DNA of 64,000 nt from an uncultured Eisenbergiella sp. (GCA_947627215.1 CANQVD010000004.1:1-64000), one strand, 5' to 3'; shown: positions 8,886 to 17,955, counted from the first letter of the stretch. Made by a program: numbers and translations. The notes: generated from the sequence alone by a model not told the origin.

Positions 8886-9863
8886 ATGAAAAAAATTCTG
8901 GAAGAACTCGGGAGCCGGGACAGGATCGCCATCTGCGGCCATGAGAGGCCGGACGGCGACTGTGTGGGCGCCTGTATGGGAATGTATCTTTATCTGAAAA
9001 AAATGCTGCCGGAGGCTGTTGTGGACGTGTATCTGGAACAGCCTGCGGATATTTTTAACTGTATCGGACAGATCGGCTCGATCCGGACGGCATATGAGGA
9101 ATGTGCGCCGTATGATGTGTGTATTGTCATCGATACCAATGCGGACCGCATCGGCGTGGCGGGACGCTGCTTTGAAACGGCGGCCAGGACTGTCAACATC
9201 GATCATCATATCAGCAATCCGAAGGGCTGCGGGACAGTCAATTATATAAATCCGCAGGCCAGCTCCGCCAGTGAGCTGGTGTACGAGCTTCTGGAGGAGG
9301 AGCAGATCGATGAGCCGATCGCCATGGCGCTCTATATCGGCATAATTCATGACACCGGCGTTTTCAAATATTCCAATACCACGCCCCATACGATGGAGAT
9401 CGCGGGGAAGCTGATCGGTTACGGATTTGATTTCACGAAGCTCATCGACGAAACGTTTTACGAAAAGAGCTATCTGCAGAACCAGATCCTCGGCAGGGCG
9501 CTTCTGGAGAGCGTGCTGTTCATGGGCGGGCGCTGCATCGTCAGCGGTGTGGACAGGAAGACCATGGATTTTTACAACGTGGGGCCGAAGGATCTGGACG
9601 GCATTTCCAGTCAGCTCCTCACGATACGCGGCGTGGAATGCGCCATGTTCCTGTATCAGACGGGGCAACAGGAATATAAGGTCAGCCTGCGGTCCTCGGA
9701 AAAGGTGGATGTGGCGGCGGTGGCTTCCTTTTTCGGCGGCGGCGGTCACAGGCGGGCGGCAGGCTGCACGATGCGCGGCACCTATCACGACTGCATCAAC
9801 AACCTTTCGCTTTACATTGAACGGCAGCTTCAGGGAGCCGCGCGCGAAACGGAGTGTGTATGA
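8886..9863 (+). CDS. nrnA: DHH-family oligoribonuclease/pAp phosphatase NrnA
   Basis: A bifunctional DHH/DHHA1 phosphoesterase that degrades short oligoribonucleotides and dephosphorylates pAp. The 325 residues hold the metal motifs GHERPDGDC (near residue 20), VIDTNADR and NIDHHISN, and end in the DHHA1 motif FFGGGGHRRAAG. The ATG at 8886 follows GGGAG with good spacing; a GTG two codons earlier is an alternative. The stop overlaps the truB start as ATGA, giving translational coupling, an order common in Firmicutes. Confidence 0.93.
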   Translation: MKKILEELGSRDRIAICGHERPDGDCVGACMGMYLYLKKMLPEAVVDVYLEQPADIFNCIGQIGSIRTAYEECAPYDVCIVIDTNADRIGVAGRCFETAARTVNIDHHISNPKGCGTVNYINPQASSASELVYELLEEEQIDEPIAMALYIGIIHDTGVFKYSNTTPHTMEIAGKLIGYGFDFTKLIDETFYEKSYLQNQILGRALLESVLFMGGRCIVSGVDRKTMDFYNVGPKDLDGISSQLLTIRGVECAMFLYQTGQQEYKVSLRSSEKVDVAAVASFFGGGGHRRAAGCTMRGTYHDCINNLSLYIERQLQGAARETECV

Positions 9864-10756
9864 ACGGGATCCTCAACGTTTATAAGGAGCCCGGATTCAC
9901 CTCCTTTGACGTGGTGGCGAAGCTGCGGGGCATCTGTAAACAGAAAAAAATCGGTCATACCGGTACCCTGGACCCGGCGGCGTCCGGGGTACTTCCCGTC
10001 TGTCTGGGAAACGCCACGAAGCTGTGCGGCTTTCTGACGGAAAAGACCAAGGAATACCGGGCCGTGATGCGCCTGGGCGTGGAAACGGACACCCAGGATA
10101 TGACGGGAAAAATCCTGCTCAGGCGGCCGGTGGAGGCGAAAGAGGACGCGGTGCGCGCCGCCGTGCTTTCCTTCGTGGGAGAGTACGCGCAGGTGCCGCC
10201 CATGTATTCGGCACTGAAGGTGAACGGGAAGAAGCTCTGCGATCTGGCCCGGGCGGGCCGCGAGGTGGAGCGGGAAGGCCGTCCGGTCACGATCGGTTCC
10301 ATTGAGATCGGAGAGATCGCCCTGCCGCTTGTCTCCATGACTGTCACCTGTTCTAAAGGAACCTATATCCGCACGCTCTGCCACGATATCGGGCAGAAGC
10401 TGGGCTGCGGCGGGGCCATGGAATCCCTGGTGCGCACGAGGAGCGGACAGTTCACACTGCAGGAGGCCCATACGCTGGCGGAAATAGAGGCCTTTGCCGC
10501 AGACGGGCGGCTGGGGGAACTCCTGCTGCCCACGGACAGCGTGTTTTCCGGACTTCCGGCGGCGCGCGTCCGGGAAGAAGCCCGGAAGGCGGCGGTGAAC
10601 GGAAATCCGCTGTCCGGGGAAGAGCTGATCCTGACGGGGCAGGCGGAACAACTGCGGGTCTATGACCCGGACGGCGCTTTCCTGGGGATCTACGGCTGGG
10701 AAGCGGAAAAGGGGCGGTTTCGGCCGCTGAAAATGTTTTTGGGAAAGGATGGCTGA
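9860..10756 (+). CDS. truB: tRNA pseudouridine-55 synthase
   Basis: TruB makes pseudouridine 55 in the T loop of tRNAs. The 298-residue protein has the N-terminal NVYKEPGFTS and the catalytic aspartate region GHTGTLDPAASGVLPVC, followed by YSALKVNGK and GTYIRTLCHD. A C-terminal PUA-like segment closes it. The ATG at 9860 overlaps the nrnA stop. ribF follows after 6 bases. Confidence 0.96.
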   Translation: MNGILNVYKEPGFTSFDVVAKLRGICKQKKIGHTGTLDPAASGVLPVCLGNATKLCGFLTEKTKEYRAVMRLGVETDTQDMTGKILLRRPVEAKEDAVRAAVLSFVGEYAQVPPMYSALKVNGKKLCDLARAGREVEREGRPVTIGSIEIGEIALPLVSMTVTCSKGTYIRTLCHDIGQKLGCGGAMESLVRTRSGQFTLQEAHTLAEIEAFAADGRLGELLLPTDSVFSGLPAARVREEARKAAVNGNPLSGEELILTGQAEQLRVYDPDGAFLGIYGWEAEKGRFRPLKMFLGKDG

Positions 10757-10762
10757 AGGCCT

Positions 10763-11680
10763 GTGCGGATCATATCGGGGAAAAGCCGGTTTCAACTGAA
10801 TGAGCCCTCCGCTGTGGCGATTGGGAAATTTGACGGGCTTCACCGGGGGCACCGCGCGCTGCTGGAGCATATCCTCGCGGCGAAAAAGGATGGGCTGACG
10901 GCGGCGGTGTTTACCTTCGATCCGTCTCCGGCTTCTTTTTTTTCCGGAACGAACGTCAGGGGGCTCATGACGAAGGAGGAAAAACGGCGCTGCTTTCGGC
11001 AGATGGGCGCGGATGTGCTGGTGGAATTTCCGCTGACCGCGCAGACCGCCGCCATGCCGCCGGAGACATTCATCGAGGAGATCCTGCGGGACAGCCTGCA
11101 TGCCTCCCTGGTGGTGGCGGGAAGCGATCTTTCCTTTGGGGATCAGGGACGAGGAAACTGCGCGCTGCTGTATGCCTGGGCCAGGAGATGCGGCTATCAG
11201 ACGGAGATCATCGACAAGGTGTATGACAACGGCTCCGCCATCAGCTCCACCCGCGTGCGGGATGCCGTGATGGGCGGGAGAATGGAGGAGGCCGCCAGGC
11301 TGCTCGGCGCGCCCTATGCCGTGATGGGCAGCGTCGCCCACGGCAGACGTATCGGGCGCCGTCTGGGCTTCCCCACCGTGAATCTGCTGCCGCCGGAGGA
11401 GAAGCTGCTGCCGCCCTTCGGCGTGTATCTGTCCGAGGTGGAATGCCGTCTGGGCACGTTCCGCGGGCTGACCAACATCGGCGTCCGGCCCACGGTGGAA
11501 ACAGGGGAGCATCCGTCTGTGAGCGTGGAAACCTATCTTTACGATTTCAATTCGAATCTCTACGATTCCTTCATCACCGTGCGCCTGCGGTCTTTTCTGC
11601 GCCCGGAAAGGCGGTTTTCGGATCTGGATGCCCTGAAGGAGCAGCTTGCGCGGGACATCGCGGCGGCGGAAATTTCCTGA
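10763..11680 (+). CDS. ribF: Bifunctional riboflavin kinase/FAD synthetase
   Basis: RibF phosphorylates riboflavin to FMN and adenylates FMN to FAD. The N-terminal nucleotidyltransferase domain (about 1-185) starts with AIGKFDGLHRGHRALL and contains SSTRVRDAV. The C-terminal kinase domain has GRRLGFPTVNL and TNIGVRPT. The 305 residues match the family. It starts with GTG at 10763, just after the truB stop. It ends the rimP-to-ribF block; no clear terminator follows before the next promoter at 11689. Confidence 0.95.
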   Translation: MRIISGKSRFQLNEPSAVAIGKFDGLHRGHRALLEHILAAKKDGLTAAVFTFDPSPASFFSGTNVRGLMTKEEKRRCFRQMGADVLVEFPLTAQTAAMPPETFIEEILRDSLHASLVVAGSDLSFGDQGRGNCALLYAWARRCGYQTEIIDKVYDNGSAISSTRVRDAVMGGRMEEAARLLGAPYAVMGSVAHGRRIGRRLGFPTVNLLPPEEKLLPPFGVYLSEVECRLGTFRGLTNIGVRPTVETGEHPSVSVETYLYDFNSNLYDSFITVRLRSFLRPERRFSDLDALKEQLARDIAAAEIS

Positions 11681-11688
11681 ATTTAACA

Positions 11689-11717
11689 TTGACAATCCCC
11701 CTGCGGCTTTTTATAAT
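11689..11717 (+). promoter_or_regulatory. Consensus sigma-A promoter of the NlpC/P60 gene
   Basis: TTGACA (11689-11694) and TATAAT (11712-11717), both perfect consensus, with a 17-base spacer. It should drive strong expression of the wall hydrolase, whose start is 62 bases further on. Confidence 0.9.
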
Positions 11718-11778
11718 GTAATTGTTACGGAATTGTTACGAATCAAGACTGAAATATTACATACCAGGGTGATCTGAA

Positions 11779-12813
11779 ATGTACAGAATGATAAATTTCT
11801 CCGTTTTTGCCGCCGTGTGTGCGCTGTGCGCCGGGATGACGGTCCATGCGGCTTCTCCGGAAGGGACGATCCACGATACGGTTCAGTCCGCGGGGGTAGG
11901 CGCGCTGCTGGACGAGACGCTGGAGAGCGGGGAGTATCTTGCCGCGGCGGAGAACGCCCGGGAGGAGCGGAAGAAAATATACGGCTTTGAGAATCTCGGC
12001 ATCGCCAATGTGAACGACTATCTGAACGTCCGCAAGGGACCCGGCGAGGAGTACGGCATTGTGGGCAAGATGCCCCGCCATGCGGGCGCCGAGGTGCTGG
12101 GCGAGGAGAACGGCTGGTATCACATCCAGTCCGGAAATGTGGAAGGCTATGTCCGCGGAGACTATCTGCTGACAGGCGCGGAAGCGAGGGAGCTGGCGGA
12201 CAATGAGGCCGCGGATATGGCGGTGAGCACCGCCGGAGGGCTTCGCGTCCGGGAAGAGCCGAGCCTGGAGGCTCCGGTCATCACGCAGGTGGCGGAGGGC
12301 GAGGAACTGGAAGTGGTGGAGACGTTGGACGGCTGGGTAAAGGTCATGCTGGACGACGAGGAGGCTTATGTCTCCGCGGACTATGTGGAGGTTTCCAAGA
12401 AGCTGGAAAAGGCCGTCACGCTGGTGGAGCTGCAGTACGGACAGGGCATTTCCGACGTGCGCGTGGATCTGGTGAACTACGCGAAGCAGTTCCTGGGCAA
12501 TCCCTATGTCTGGGGCGGGACAAGCCTGACGGGCGGCGCGGACTGTTCCGGATTCGTGCTGAGCGTGTTCGCGCATTACGGCGTCAGCCTGCCGCATCAT
12601 TCCGGCAGCCAGGCTCAGATGGGCAAGGGCATTTCCCTTTCGGAGGCGCTGCCCGGCGATCTGGTCTTTTATGCGAAGAACGGGGCGATCAACCATGTGG
12701 CGATCTACATCGGCAACGGACAGGTGATCCACGCCAGCAGTCCCCGCACCGGCATCAAGATCTCCAACGTGGGCTATCGGACGCCCGCCTGCGTGAGACG
12801 CATCCTGAGCTGA
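11779..12813 (+). CDS. Secreted NlpC/P60 cell-wall endopeptidase with two SH3 domains
   Basis: A peptidoglycan endopeptidase acting outside the membrane. Residues 1-25 form a signal peptide ending near VHAAS. Two bacterial SH3 domains (about 75-130 and 148-205, each with an LNVRKGP or LRVREEP motif) probably bind wall peptides. The C-terminal NlpC/P60 domain (about 228-344) has Cys256 in GGADCSGFV and histidines in NHVAIYIGNG and VIHASS. Length is 344 residues. It stands alone, with a strong promoter before it and a large palindromic element after it that may end its transcript. Confidence 0.92.
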   Translation: MYRMINFSVFAAVCALCAGMTVHAASPEGTIHDTVQSAGVGALLDETLESGEYLAAAENAREERKKIYGFENLGIANVNDYLNVRKGPGEEYGIVGKMPRHAGAEVLGEENGWYHIQSGNVEGYVRGDYLLTGAEARELADNEAADMAVSTAGGLRVREEPSLEAPVITQVAEGEELEVVETLDGWVKVMLDDEEAYVSADYVEVSKKLEKAVTLVELQYGQGISDVRVDLVNYAKQFLGNPYVWGGTSLTGGADCSGFVLSVFAHYGVSLPHHSGSQAQMGKGISLSEALPGDLVFYAKNGAINHVAIYIGNGQVIHASSPRTGIKISNVGYRTPACVRRILS

Positions 12814-12830
12814 ACGTCGGACATCGCTAT

Positions 12831-13045
12831 CCGTCCGCCTCAATGTTAAGGCCTCCGGGCAGCAGGCGCCGCCGCTCCTATGCATTCCATTTTCCCGGAC
12901 CTTAGAAAAACGCCGGCACTTGGCGAGGTTCCTCACGAGCCTAGTGTCCGCTGCGTTTTCCTTTTGAGCGAAAGCGGGTCCGGAAAGGGAATGCATAGGA
13001 GCGGCGGCGCCTGCTGCCCGGAGGCCTTAACATTGCGGCGGACGG
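12831..13045 (+). repeat. Large palindromic element, copy A
   Basis: Arms of 58 bases (12831-12888 and 12988-13045) are complementary with a single mismatch. They enclose a 99-base core that can fold further: CCGGACC with GGTCCGG, then AAAACGC with GCGTTTT. The core is homologous to that of the element at 61031-61256 in the opposite orientation. It starts 17 bases after the NlpC/P60 stop and ends 19 bases before the rpsO -35, so it fills the intergenic gap. It carries no ORF. It could be a MITE-like repeat, a structured RNA or a transcription boundary. Confidence 0.9.
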
Positions 13046-13063
13046 AAGCCGCGAAAATTTTTG

Positions 13064-13092
13064 TTTACAGATCCGGAACTGTATGGTATAGT
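13064..13092 (+). promoter_or_regulatory. Promoter of rpsO
   Basis: TTTACA (13064-13069) and TATAGT (13087-13092) with a 17-base spacer. The leader of nearly 90 bases up to the ATG is long enough to hold an S15 autoregulatory RNA, as known for rpsO in other bacteria; I cannot assign its fold with certainty. Confidence 0.75.
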
Positions 13093-13183
13093 TATTGGGT
13101 ATGAAATCAGCCGATGCTCAGAGAGAGGAGTCTCCGACCTTTCTCCTGGTGTCAGGCGGTCATAAAATAAAGGAGGTTTGGAT

Positions 13184-13450
13184 ATGATTTCCAAGGAAAA
13201 GAAAACAGCGATCATCAAAGAGTATGCGCGGACAGAAGGCGACACCGGTTCACCGGAGGTTCAGGTGGCCGTACTGACGGCCAGGATCCAGGAGCTGACG
13301 GAGCATCTGAAGAACAATCCCAAGGATCACCATTCCAGGAGAGGACTTCTGCAGATGGTGGGTCAGAGAAGAGGACTGCTGGATTATCTGAAGCGGAACG
13401 ACATCGAGAGATACCGTTCCCTGATCGAGAGACTCGGCATCAGAAAATAA
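13184..13450 (+). CDS. rpsO: 30S ribosomal protein S15
   Basis: S15 binds the central domain of 16S rRNA. The 88-residue protein has the complete family sequence, including [24 protein letters not shown] and the C-terminal [13 protein letters not shown]. The ATG at 13184 is preceded by AAAGGAGG; a TTG two codons earlier is not needed. It precedes pnp as in many bacteria. Confidence 0.98.
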   Translation: MISKEKKTAIIKEYARTEGDTGSPEVQVAVLTARIQELTEHLKNNPKDHHSRRGLLQMVGQRRGLLDYLKRNDIERYRSLIERLGIRK

Positions 13451-13461
13451 GGTCTGAAGGA

Positions 13462-13510
13462 TAAGGCGGAATCGGGGGCGGCAGATATGCCGGCCTTTCC
13501 GCCTTTCTTC
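13462..13510 (+). terminator. Hairpin between rpsO and pnp
   Basis: AAGGCGGAA (13462-13470) pairs with TTCCGCCTT (13496-13504), with an inner stem CGGCA / TGCCG and a pyrimidine-rich TTTCTTCT tail. It may partly end rpsO transcripts or be a processing site for the rpsO-pnp mRNA. Confidence 0.45.
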
Positions 13511-13600
13511 TGTTCAGGAAAAGGAGAGACGGAGTTTGTGCGGCGCATGGCGCGGACTCCAGGAGTTGAAGGCCGCAGGAGCGGCGGAATGAGAGGAAAA

Positions 13601-15691
13601 ATGTACAAAACTTTTACAATGGAGCTGGGCGGACGCACCCTGAGCGTCGATATCGGCAGAGTAGCCGCCCAGGCGAACGGAGCGGCGTTCATGCACTATG
13701 GCGATACCACGGTGCTGTCCACGGCGACCGCCAGTGAGAAACCCAGGGAAGGGATCGATTTCTTCCCGCTTTCCGTGGAATTTGAAGAGAAGCTTTATGC
13801 TGTGGGAAAGATCCCTGGCGGATTTAATAAGAGAGAGGGCAAGGCCAGCGAGAATTCCGTCCTGACCGCGCGCGTGATCGACCGCCCGATGCGGCCGCTG
13901 TTCCCCAAGGATTACCGCAACGATGTGACGCTGGACAACCTGGTCCTTTCCGTGGACCCTGCCTGCCGCCCCGAGCTGGTGGCCATGCTGGGTTCCGCCA
14001 TCGCGACCTGCATTTCCGATATCCCGTTTGACGGCCCCTGCGCCATGACGCAGATGGGTCTGGTGGACGGCGAGTTCGTCGTCAACCCCAGCCAGGAGCA
14101 GTGGAAGAAGGGCGACCTGCAGTTGACCGTTGCTTCCACCGCCGAGAAGGTGATCATGATCGAGGCCGGTGCCAAAGAGGTGCCCGAGGCGAAGATGATC
14201 GAGGCGATCTATCAGGCGCACGAGATCAACCAGTCGATCATTGCCTTTATCAACAGGATCGTCGCCGAGGTTGGGAAGCCGAAGCATACTTATACGAGCT
14301 GCGCGGTTCCGGAGGAGCTGTTCGCCGCGATCAAAGAGATCGTACCCCCCGAAGAGATGGAAGAGGCTGTGTTCACCGATGTGAAGCAGGTGCGCGAGGA
14401 GAACATCCGGAACATCACCGCCAGACTGGAGGAGGCCTTCGCCGGCAACGAGGAATGGCTGGCTGTCCTGGGCGAGGCGGTATATCAGTATCAGAAGAAG
14501 ACGGTCCGCAAGATGATCCTGAAGGACCACAAGAGGCCCGACGGACGCGCGATCAAGGAGATCCGTCCGCTGGCCGCGGAGATCGACATCATTCCCCGCG
14601 TGCACGGCTCCAGCATGTTCACCCGCGGACAGACGCAGATCTGCAATGTCTGCACGCTGGCGCCGCTGTCTGAGATGCAGCGCATCGACGGGCTGGATGA
14701 GAACGAAGTTTCCAAGAGATACATGCACCATTACAATTTCCCGTCCTATTCGGTAGGCGAGACCAAGCCGCCCAGAGGGCCGGGACGCCGGGAGATCGGC
14801 CACGGCGCGCTGGCGGAAAAAGCGCTCCTGCCCGTGCTCCCTTCCGAAGAGGAGTTCCCTTACGCGATCCGTACCGTGTCCGAGACCTTTGAGTCCAACG
14901 GCTCCACCTCCCAGGCTTCCGTCTGCGCCTCCACGCTGTCCCTGATGGCGGCGGGCGTGCCGATCAAGAAGGCTGTCGCGGGCATTTCCTGCGGCCTGGT
15001 GACGGGCGATACGGACGACGATTATATTGTGCTGACGGATATCCAGGGCCTGGAGGATTTCTTCGGCGATATGGACTTCAAGGTGGCCGGCACGCATGAC
15101 GGCATCACCGCTATCCAGATGGATATCAAGATCCACGGCCTGACCAGACCCATCGTGGAAGAGGCCATTGCGCGCACGAAAGAGGCCAGGGAGTACATTC
15201 TCAACGAGATCATGGCACCCTGCATCGCGCAGCCCAGGCCGGAGGTCGGTCCTTATGCGCCCAAGATCATCTCCATTCAGATCGATCCCGAGAAGATCGG
15301 CGATGTGGTCGGCCAGAGGGGCAAGACGATCAATGAGATCATTGCCCGTACCGGCGTGAAGATCGACATCACGGACGACGGCAATGTGTCCATTTGCGGC
15401 ACCGACAAGGAGATGATGGATAAGGCGGCGGAAATGGTCCGCATCATCGTCACCGATTTCGAGGCCGGACAGATTTTCAAGGGCGTCGTGGTGAGCATCA
15501 AGGAGTTCGGCGCATTCGTGGAGTTCGCGCCGGGCAAGGAGGGCATGGTCCATATCTCCAAGATCGCCAGACAGCGCATCAACCGCGTGGAGGATGTGCT
15601 GACGCTGGGCGACAGGGTGACCGTGGTCTGCCTCGGCAAGGATAAGATGGGCAGGATGAGCTTCTCCATGAAGGATGTCGCGCAGGTTTGA
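13601..15691 (+). CDS. pnp: Polynucleotide phosphorylase
   Basis: PNPase degrades RNA 3' to 5' by phosphorolysis. The 696 residues hold two RNase PH-like domains (about 1-220 and 310-530) joined by a helical linker, then a KH domain (IGDVVGQRGKTINEI) and a C-terminal S1 domain (KGVVVSIKEFGAFVEF). Active-site segments such as GSSMFTRGQTQ and DIQGLEDFFGDMDFKVAGT are intact. The ATG at 13601 is used because GAGAGG precedes it and the homology starts there; 38 upstream in-frame codons have no match. A strong terminator follows. Confidence 0.97.
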   Translation: MYKTFTMELGGRTLSVDIGRVAAQANGAAFMHYGDTTVLSTATASEKPREGIDFFPLSVEFEEKLYAVGKIPGGFNKREGKASENSVLTARVIDRPMRPLFPKDYRNDVTLDNLVLSVDPACRPELVAMLGSAIATCISDIPFDGPCAMTQMGLVDGEFVVNPSQEQWKKGDLQLTVASTAEKVIMIEAGAKEVPEAKMIEAIYQAHEINQSIIAFINRIVAEVGKPKHTYTSCAVPEELFAAIKEIVPPEEMEEAVFTDVKQVREENIRNITARLEEAFAGNEEWLAVLGEAVYQYQKKTVRKMILKDHKRPDGRAIKEIRPLAAEIDIIPRVHGSSMFTRGQTQICNVCTLAPLSEMQRIDGLDENEVSKRYMHHYNFPSYSVGETKPPRGPGRREIGHGALAEKALLPVLPSEEEFPYAIRTVSETFESNGSTSQASVCASTLSLMAAGVPIKKAVAGISCGLVTGDTDDDYIVLTDIQGLEDFFGDMDFKVAGTHDGITAIQMDIKIHGLTRPIVEEAIARTKEAREYILNEIMAPCIAQPRPEVGPYAPKIISIQIDPEKIGDVVGQRGKTINEIIARTGVKIDITDDGNVSICGTDKEMMDKAAEMVRIIVTDFEAGQIFKGVVVSIKEFGAFVEFAPGKEGMVHISKIARQRINRVEDVLTLGDRVTVVCLGKDKMGRMSFSMKDVAQV

Positions 15692-15728
15692 TCCCGCGTC
15701 AGAAAAGCTCTGTTTTTGTGTGGCATAC

Positions 15729-15772
15729 AAAAACCGCCGAACGGTACGCAAAAGACCGTGCGGCGGTTTTTT
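15729..15772 (+). terminator. Terminator after pnp
   Basis: AAAACCGCCG pairs with CGGCGGTTTT and an inner ACGGT / ACCGT extends the stem; six T follow. Confidence 0.9.
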
Positions 15773-15885
15773 GCGCGTCTTCTGCCGCGCGGCCTTTCGC
15801 TCCGTCCGAAAGGCGCGCCAAATGTTTCGAAATAACTGTTTTTGCCTAAAAATTGCCGGAATATTGTTATTGTGAATAACAATAT

Positions 15886-15913
15886 TTGACTTTTCAAATA
15901 CAGATTTTATCAA
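15886..15913 (+). promoter_or_regulatory. Possible promoter of the LytTR regulator gene
   Basis: TTGACT (15886-15891) and TATCAA (15908-15913) with a 16-base spacer in an AT-rich stretch about 130 bases before the gene. A second TAATAT-like box lies near 15940. Neither can be preferred from sequence alone. The rest of the 15773-16042 gap holds no ORF. Confidence 0.35.
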
Positions 15914-16042
15914 GTTTAGTACAAAATCTTGGCGGTGTGTTAATATAGAGCCAGAGGGGGAAAACAATATAGTTCAGGCAGCAGCGGTAAAATTCTACTC
16001 TGAAAGTGTTACAGGTGTCTTGGTACGGAAGAGGGGAACACT

Positions 16043-16756
16043 ATGAGAAAGATCGCAATCTGCGACAGCAGCGCGGATGTGCTGGATTCCATGCGCCGGA
16101 TGTTGGCCGCACAGTACAGGAGAGAATTGCAGATCGCCGTATACCCATCCGGGGGGGAATTGCTGCGCGCGTGGCAGAGAGATGAACGTAAAAAGGCCGA
16201 TATCATCATCATGGACGTCAGAGCGGAGGAGGACGGCGCGATCAGCGCCGCGAAACAGATACAGGAGCTTTTTGACGGCGTGAAGGTGATTTTTTCAACG
16301 GCTCAGTTGGAGTGCGCGGAGGATATTTTCGATGCCAATCCGGTCTATCTCCTCGCGAAGCCGATCCGTCAGGAAAAGCTTTTTGAGGCCGTGGACCGCG
16401 CGCTGGACCAGATCAGCGAGGGAGAGGCGGCGTCCGTGACGCTGATCTCCAAGAGCTTTATCGCCCGGGTCAGGGCGGAGGACATCTGGTATGTGGAGAG
16501 CGAACGCCGTGTTCTCACCGTCCATACGGAAAATGAGGATATCCGGGTGAACATGAAGCTGGGCGATCTGGAGGATAAGCTGCCGGAATTTTTCGTGCGC
16601 GTCCATCAGAGCTACCTGGTGAATATGAAGCGGATCCGTTTTTTCTCCGCGAAAGGCGTGGAGCTGTCGGACGGGAAGGTGATTCCGGTCAGCAGGCCCA
16701 GATACGCGAACGCGAAAGAGATTTTTCTGCAGTATCTGGGGGAGAAGGAGGTATAA
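16043..16756 (+). CDS. LytTR-family response regulator
   Basis: A transcription regulator of the AgrA/LytR type. The N-terminal receiver domain (about 1-120) has the phosphoacceptor Asp58 in IIIMDVR and the conserved Lys in LLAKPIRQEK. The C-terminal LytTR DNA-binding domain (about 135-235) contains VESERRVLTVH and FVRVHQSYLVNM. Such regulators control competence, bacteriocin or virulence genes, or cell-wall autolysis, but no sensor kinase or peptide gene is adjacent, so it is an orphan here. RBS is GAGGGGA. Confidence 0.88.
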   Translation: MRKIAICDSSADVLDSMRRMLAAQYRRELQIAVYPSGGELLRAWQRDERKKADIIIMDVRAEEDGAISAAKQIQELFDGVKVIFSTAQLECAEDIFDANPVYLLAKPIRQEKLFEAVDRALDQISEGEAASVTLISKSFIARVRAEDIWYVESERRVLTVHTENEDIRVNMKLGDLEDKLPEFFVRVHQSYLVNMKRIRFFSAKGVELSDGKVIPVSRPRYANAKEIFLQYLGEKEV

Positions 16757-16780
16757 GGAAAAGCGGTTTATCCGATACTG
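16751..16780 (+). promoter_or_regulatory. Candidate forespore (sigma-G-like) promoter for spoVAD
   Basis: GTATA (16751-16755) fits the GHATR -35 of sigma-G, and GATACTG (16774-16780) fits CATWHTA in five of seven positions at an 18-base spacer. It overlaps the stop of the preceding gene. Weak evidence, but the gene is a forespore gene in other species. Confidence 0.3.
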
Positions 16781-16825
16781 AGAAAGAAGCACGGCTTCAG
16801 ATTTTTTCAGTGCGGAGGAAACGGT

Positions 16826-17884
16826 ATGTATGAACAATATGGCGGGGCGCCGGGAGAAAAAGCGATGTTTGCCTGCGGCAGACAGAGCGTAAAATTCCCG
16901 GTGCCCGTTTTTGTAAGATCCGGCGCGTCCGTCGTCGGGAAAAAGGAGGGGGAGGGACCGCTGGGCGAGCTGTTCGATGTGGTCGGGCAGGACGATCTGT
17001 TCGGCGCGGATACCTGGGAGGAGGCGGAGAGCTGTCTGCAGCGGGATGCCCTGCATCTCGCCGTAAAAAAGGCGGGACTGCATACGACGGAGCTTCGGTA
17101 TCTGTTCGCGGGCGATCTGCTGGGACAGGGGATCGCCACCAGCTTCGGGCTGGCGCAGTACGGGATCCCGCTGTTCGGACTCTACGGTGCCTGCTCCACC
17201 TGCGGCCTGGCGCTGAGCCTGGGCGCAATGGCGGTGTGCGGCGGGTTCGCCGATCATGTGGGATGTGTTACCAGCAGTCATTTCGCCAGCGCAGAGAAGG
17301 AGTTTCGGTTCCCGCTGGGCTACGGGAACCAGCGTCCCCTGTCCGCTACGTGGACGGTGACGGGGAGCGGCGCCTTTGTCCTGAGCGGCAGCCGGGGGGA
17401 GAATGCCAGGGCCATCGTCACCGGGATCACGCCCGGCAGGATCACGGATTACGGGGTCCGGGACAGCATGAACATGGGCGCCTGCATGGCCCCCGCGGCG
17501 GCGGACACCATCGCCAGTCATCTGCGGGATTTCGGACGCGGCTCGCAGGATTATGACAGGATCGTTACGGGCGATCTGGGGACGGTGGGACGGCAGGCGC
17601 TTCTGGACCTGCTTCTGGAGCAGGGGATCGATATTGCGGAACGGCATACGGACTGCGGAATCGAAATCTATGACGCGAAACGGCAGGATACCCACGCGGG
17701 AGGCTCCGGCTGCGGCTGTTCGGCCGCGGTGCTCTCCGCCTATGTGCTGAAGCAGATCGAAGAGGGGGCCTGGAAGCGGGTGCTTTTTGTGCCCACCGGT
17801 GCGCTGCTCTCCAGGACCAGCTATAATGAGGGAAAAAATGTGCCGGGCATCGCCCATGCCGTGGTGCTTGAACACATCGGGTAA
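16826..17884 (+). CDS. spoVAD: Stage V sporulation protein AD
   Basis: SpoVAD has a thiolase-like fold and is part of the SpoVA machinery that moves dipicolinic acid into the forespore. The 352 residues include GDLLGQGIATSFG, the GACSTCGLAL segment at the thiolase Cys position, TGDLGTVGRQ and the C-terminal GGSGCGCSA motif. In Bacillus it sits inside spoVA with AC and AE; here it stands alone, with no other spoVA gene in the window. RBS is GGAGG. The identification is firm; its function without partners nearby is inferred. Confidence 0.93.
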   Translation: MYEQYGGAPGEKAMFACGRQSVKFPVPVFVRSGASVVGKKEGEGPLGELFDVVGQDDLFGADTWEEAESCLQRDALHLAVKKAGLHTTELRYLFAGDLLGQGIATSFGLAQYGIPLFGLYGACSTCGLALSLGAMAVCGGFADHVGCVTSSHFASAEKEFRFPLGYGNQRPLSATWTVTGSGAFVLSGSRGENARAIVTGITPGRITDYGVRDSMNMGACMAPAAADTIASHLRDFGRGSQDYDRIVTGDLGTVGRQALLDLLLEQGIDIAERHTDCGIEIYDAKRQDTHAGGSGCGCSAAVLSAYVLKQIEEGAWKRVLFVPTGALLSRTSYNEGKNVPGIAHAVVLEHIG

Positions 17885-17955
17885 AGATGGAGACGTTTTG
17901 TTTCGCGGAATCTGGGACGTCCGGGGCGCGGAGAGAAGGTTTTGCAGATATCCTG

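Noticed and set aside
12889-12987. Core of the palindromic element considered as a CRISPR repeat or integrase site
   Set aside because: There is no repeat-spacer series and no integrase gene; the arms are inverted, not direct.
13093-13183. rpsO leader considered as a riboswitch
   Set aside because: No metabolite-binding motif could be recognised; an S15-binding leader is more plausible but not proven.
13514-15967. 817-residue open frame on the minus strand opposite pnp
   Set aside because: It is a shadow of pnp produced by GC-rich codon use; it has no ribosome site or recognisable domain, and pnp is certain.
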